6,378 nucleotides of DNA from an uncultured Catenibacterium sp. (lineage in GTDB: Bacteria; Bacillota_I; Bacilli_A; Erysipelotrichales; Coprobacillaceae). The stretch spans positions 1 to 6,378 of the forward strand of contig CAAFPB010000549.1 of assembly GCA_900764725.1 (NCBI GenBank), in the 5' to 3' direction. Shown here one piece after another: positions 3,703 through 6,378 of this stretch; the first letter of the stretch is position 1; every line of letters begins with the position of its first letter. Under the pieces are notes generated by a model. It was not told where the DNA came from and ran no database searches. It was given only the letters and a program-made list of their open reading frames with translations. The translations under genes and the position numbers were made by a program.

Positions 3703-6378
3703 CTATACTTCAAGAAACAGAATTGACGGCAATGACGTTACATCCTCTCTTAAAATAGAGTAAAATATTCCACTTAAGCCTGTCATAAAAATATCCGTCT
3801 TGAAATCTCTGCAGAACCCCAAATATAAGTCATTCCGATTTTCAAACAATGAACACTCAAAACTCTCCAAATTAGGGCACTGATTTTTATCTTTTTCGCT
3901 TAAGATGTCCATCTGCATAATTCTTCGAATAACCTCTATGTTTCCATAAATCCCATGGCATAAACAGGCATTTCTTACTTGTGTCAATCCTCTAGAAATT
4001 AAAACTCTATAATAAATAAGAAATTTGTTCAATAAATCCTGGTTCGGTTGTACTTCCATATACTTTAATCTTGCAATACACATCCCAGCCTCTCCCTTAC
4101 ACCAAGAGACCTTTTCAATATTTGTATTTTCATACAAGTCATCTTCTTTAATAAAAAGTTGTCTAGCTATTTCAAGATAATATTTATCTTCGGTAATTCG
4201 ATACATCATCGTAAACGCATATGCAAAACCTGAAAGTCCATGTGCCAAGCCTAGTTGCTTGATATCATTATTTGAGATATAGACATTCAACAATTCAGAT
4301 AATTTCATACACATACATCGTATCTGTGCATCTTCTTCCTTTAACAATATATGGGTCATAAAAACAATAACACCTGCCAAACCACCTAAATAATCAAATT
4401 TACTGCTCTTCTCTACCTTTGTCCATTGCTCTTTTTCAAGGACATAATTCATAGTCTCCGCAGCATTCTTTTTATAATAGATTTTGTCTGTCAAATAGTA
4501 CAGCAGGTAGTTTAGATAAATTAACGAACCATATCCAGAAAAGGCACTCAATATAAATTCACTTTTTTGTTCTTTGTTCTTATATTTTAAAACCTCAGTA
4601 GCAGTCAGCAGAAGCTTATTGGCCGCATGCAAATATTTATCTCTATTGTAAACTTTACCAATAGCAGCCAAATAATATATCAAACCTCCACCTTCATACA
4701 TATTTAAGTTTATGGTTTCTAATGAAATCCGATTATTATATAAACCATTAATAAAAAATATAGCGCCTTTTTGATCTTCCAAATAGAAGATATTCGACAC
4801 AATATCATCAGCAAACTTAATGTTTTCTATATAATTACTGCTTTTTCTACAGCATTTGTATACAATAGTATTTTCTACTTCTGGTTTATTCACATAAGCA
4901 GTAAGCAACGATTTTTGAATTAAACCTATATTAGGTTTCATAAATTCTTCTAAATGGTTCATTCTCTCTATACAAATTTCCCTAGCACTATATGTAAAAT
5001 AATTTTTACTAACCAAACCATTTCCAGAATATAAATCTCTACTATAATAATCAAACATATAATATGGAACATCACCTGTCATTAAAGTCGATATTTCGTC
5101 TTTCACTCTAGGAATTTCGTGTTCATTTTTACAATTTGTCATTAATCGCTGAAATAATTGCAATCTTTTTTCTGTGTTTACTAAATAATCTGGATGAAGT
5201 GCCGCCGATAAATATTTAGAATAAACCTGCGTATGTCTTAATACGGTTCTAAACATATCATCCTTGCTTATTAAGATATCTAGTTTATTCAAAAAGCTCT
5301 CTTTTTTATTTATTAGAAATTCTGTAACCTTTTGATAACCATATATTATATCATTAGCATAATCATTAATTTCTACTGTTTTTCCATTGAGATGTACAAG
5401 ATTTTGCCTGTCTGCTACAATAGCAGGTACCTCATCCACCATCATTTCGTCCGTTCTTCGATTAACAACAACCATCATCTTCATTTTTTCAGATTTATTG
5501 CTTTTCCCACAAATACCACTAATATCCACATCAATCAAAAAATCTGATGTTACCTGAGGAAGAAGACCTGTATCAAGCACAGTATTTAATTTTTCAACAC
5601 GGTTATTTGTCAAGATTGTCTCTAGATCAATAAACATTGGATTGTCTCTACATGCTATCACGTTTTCAAAATGTAAATCTGTGGTTCCAAGTGCATAAAA
5701 TAGTGCCAGAAAACATCCCATTTTATAATAATAACTATGGGATTCCCTTTCAGATTCACATGGTAAATGTTCTATACATTCTTGCCAACCCCTGTCATCC
5801 ATAGATATTGTATTAACGGTTTTTAATGGATACCTCAAATCCGCATCCTTATTAATCCACTTTACCATTTCAGCAAATATGATATCTGCTTTAAGAGTGT
5901 GCGGCTTATAGACTAGCTTACAGGTATCAAAGTAAATTATTGCGACTGTCTTACCTCCATTATGAGTATCACCTTTACCAATTGAAATATCATTAATAGA
6001 GTCTATCTTTACCCCTAGTACTTCCTCTAGTCTAGTTCTGTCATCAATAGTATCACTAATCATTTTTATAAGATTTCTGGTTAAACAGGTCACATAATCA
6101 TCCAGTATTTGTTCTAATTGTGAATATTTTTGAAAAAAAACATCTCTAAATTCTTGCTTTTCACACAACATTTCAAAATAGGAAAAACGAGCTTCCTTCG
6201 TCTCACCTTTAAGGAGACCCTTTTCTTTATAAATATGCAATTCTCTAATAAGCGTTCTTACTGCTAATTTAAATAAATTAACATAAATATCATCCGCCAA
6301 TTTCTCAAAGGATTCAATATCAATTTTAAATGTATGAAGTATATTTCTTTTAATTTTTTCTAGATACGGCCTAAAAAA
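3703..6378 (-). CDS. lanM: LanM: class II lanthipeptide synthetase (partial, N-terminus off the right edge)
   Basis: Bifunctional cytoplasmic enzyme that phosphorylates and eliminates Ser/Thr, then adds Cys to the dehydro-residues. The frame is open to the window edge: 26 residues (FFRPYLEKIKRN...) precede the TTG at 6300, which is therefore internal, not a start. Of the 891 visible residues (numbered from that TTG), the DUF4135 dehydratase has D111-x-H113 (GDTHNGGKTV), K132 (LVYKPH), D208-x-H210-x2-N213 (TTDLHFEN), D225-x-E227 (IDLETI), and R351 with T357 (FRTVLRHTQVY). The LanC-like cyclase has GGLAG (639-643), the general acid/base H687 (GLAHGLSG), and zinc ligands C733 (SWCKGEAG), C781 and H782 (LCHGIYGN). 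It ends TSLPSILFLEV, as LanMs do. All expected catalytic residues are present, so it should be active. By comparison with CylM (about 990 aa), roughly 110 residues are missing. Cys779 gives CLCHG where most LanMs have SLCHG. First gene of the operon as far as visible. Confidence 0.97.
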   Translation of the reverse strand, partial: FFRPYLEKIKRNILHTFKIDIESFEKLADDIYVNLFKLAVRTLIRELHIYKEKGLLKGETKEARFSYFEMLCEKQEFRDVFFQKYSQLEQILDDYVTCLTRNLIKMISDTIDDRTRLEEVLGVKIDSINDISIGKGDTHNGGKTVAIIYFDTCKLVYKPHTLKADIIFAEMVKWINKDADLRYPLKTVNTISMDDRGWQECIEHLPCESERESHSYYYKMGCFLALFYALGTTDLHFENVIACRDNPMFIDLETILTNNRVEKLNTVLDTGLLPQVTSDFLIDVDISGICGKSNKSEKMKMMVVVNRRTDEMMVDEVPAIVADRQNLVHLNGKTVEINDYANDIIYGYQKVTEFLINKKESFLNKLDILISKDDMFRTVLRHTQVYSKYLSAALHPDYLVNTEKRLQLFQRLMTNCKNEHEIPRVKDEISTLMTGDVPYYMFDYYSRDLYSGNGLVSKNYFTYSAREICIERMNHLEEFMKPNIGLIQKSLLTAYVNKPEVENTIVYKCCRKSSNYIENIKFADDIVSNIFYLEDQKGAIFFINGLYNNRISLETINLNMYEGGGLIYYLAAIGKVYNRDKYLHAANKLLLTATEVLKYKNKEQKSEFILSAFSGYGSLIYLNYLLYYLTDKIYYKKNAAETMNYVLEKEQWTKVEKSSKFDYLGGLAGVIVFMTHILLKEEDAQIRCMCMKLSELLNVYISNNDIKQLGLAHGLSGFAYAFTMMYRITEDKYYLEIARQLFIKEDDLYENTNIEKVSWCKGEAGMCIARLKYMEVQPNQDLLNKFLIYYRVLISRGLTQVRNACLCHGIYGNIEVIRRIMQMDILSEKDKNQCPNLESFECSLFENRNDLYLGFCRDFKTDIFMTGLSGIFYSILREDVTSLPSILFLEV

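Noticed and set aside
5332..5547. Plus-strand 71-codon ORF within lanM
   Set aside because: Antisense to the dehydratase domain; low-complexity Ile/Asn/His composition.

Overview
The window carries most of a class II lanthipeptide (two-component lantibiotic type) biosynthetic cluster, and every clearly identified gene in it lies on the minus strand. The DNA is AT-rich, the ribosome binding sites are of the AGGAGG type, and the cluster pairs a LanM with a peptidase-containing LanT. Together these point to a low-GC Gram-positive bacterium (Bacillota). A clostridial or gut-type lineage is plausible but cannot be fixed from the sequence.

Layout in the direction of transcription (right to left). 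(1) 6378-3703: lanM, the bifunctional dehydratase/cyclase. Its N-terminus lies beyond the right edge; the frame stays open to base 6378. (2) 3666-1501: lanT, a C39-peptidase ABC exporter, 36 nt after lanM. (3) 1504-779: a flavodoxin-fold (NADPH-dependent FMN reductase-like) enzyme with a five-cysteine cluster, overlapping lanT by ATGA. (4) 778-321: a 458-nt gap with small inverted and tandem repeats, a possible promoter, and an unrecognised 67-codon plus-strand ORF. (5) 320-144: a complete 58-aa lanthipeptide precursor, missing from a plain ORF scan because it is short. (6) 81-1: a second precursor cut by the left edge. Only its 27-residue leader region is visible, and it is almost identical to that of the first.

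Inferred pathway: LanM dehydrates Ser/Thr in the precursor cores and closes (methyl)lanthionine rings. LanT exports the product and cuts after a Gly-Ala site in the leader (GA|GDGDVDPQ). An extracellular protease not in this window probably removes the remaining GDGDVDPQ, as happens with GDVQAE in cytolysin and NDVNPE in lichenicidin beta. The exposed core would start SSPV, matching the TTPV/TTPA starts of those families. The visible core has ten Ser/Thr but one Cys, at its last residue, so at most one ring can form. The co-transcribed flavoprotein is a good candidate for reducing the leftover dehydro-residues to D-Ala/D-Abu, as in the carnolysin and bicereucin systems. The product is therefore predicted to be a very hydrophobic, D-amino-acid-rich, nearly ring-free peptide acting with a second peptide whose core lies left of the window. 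No immunity, regulator or protease gene is visible.
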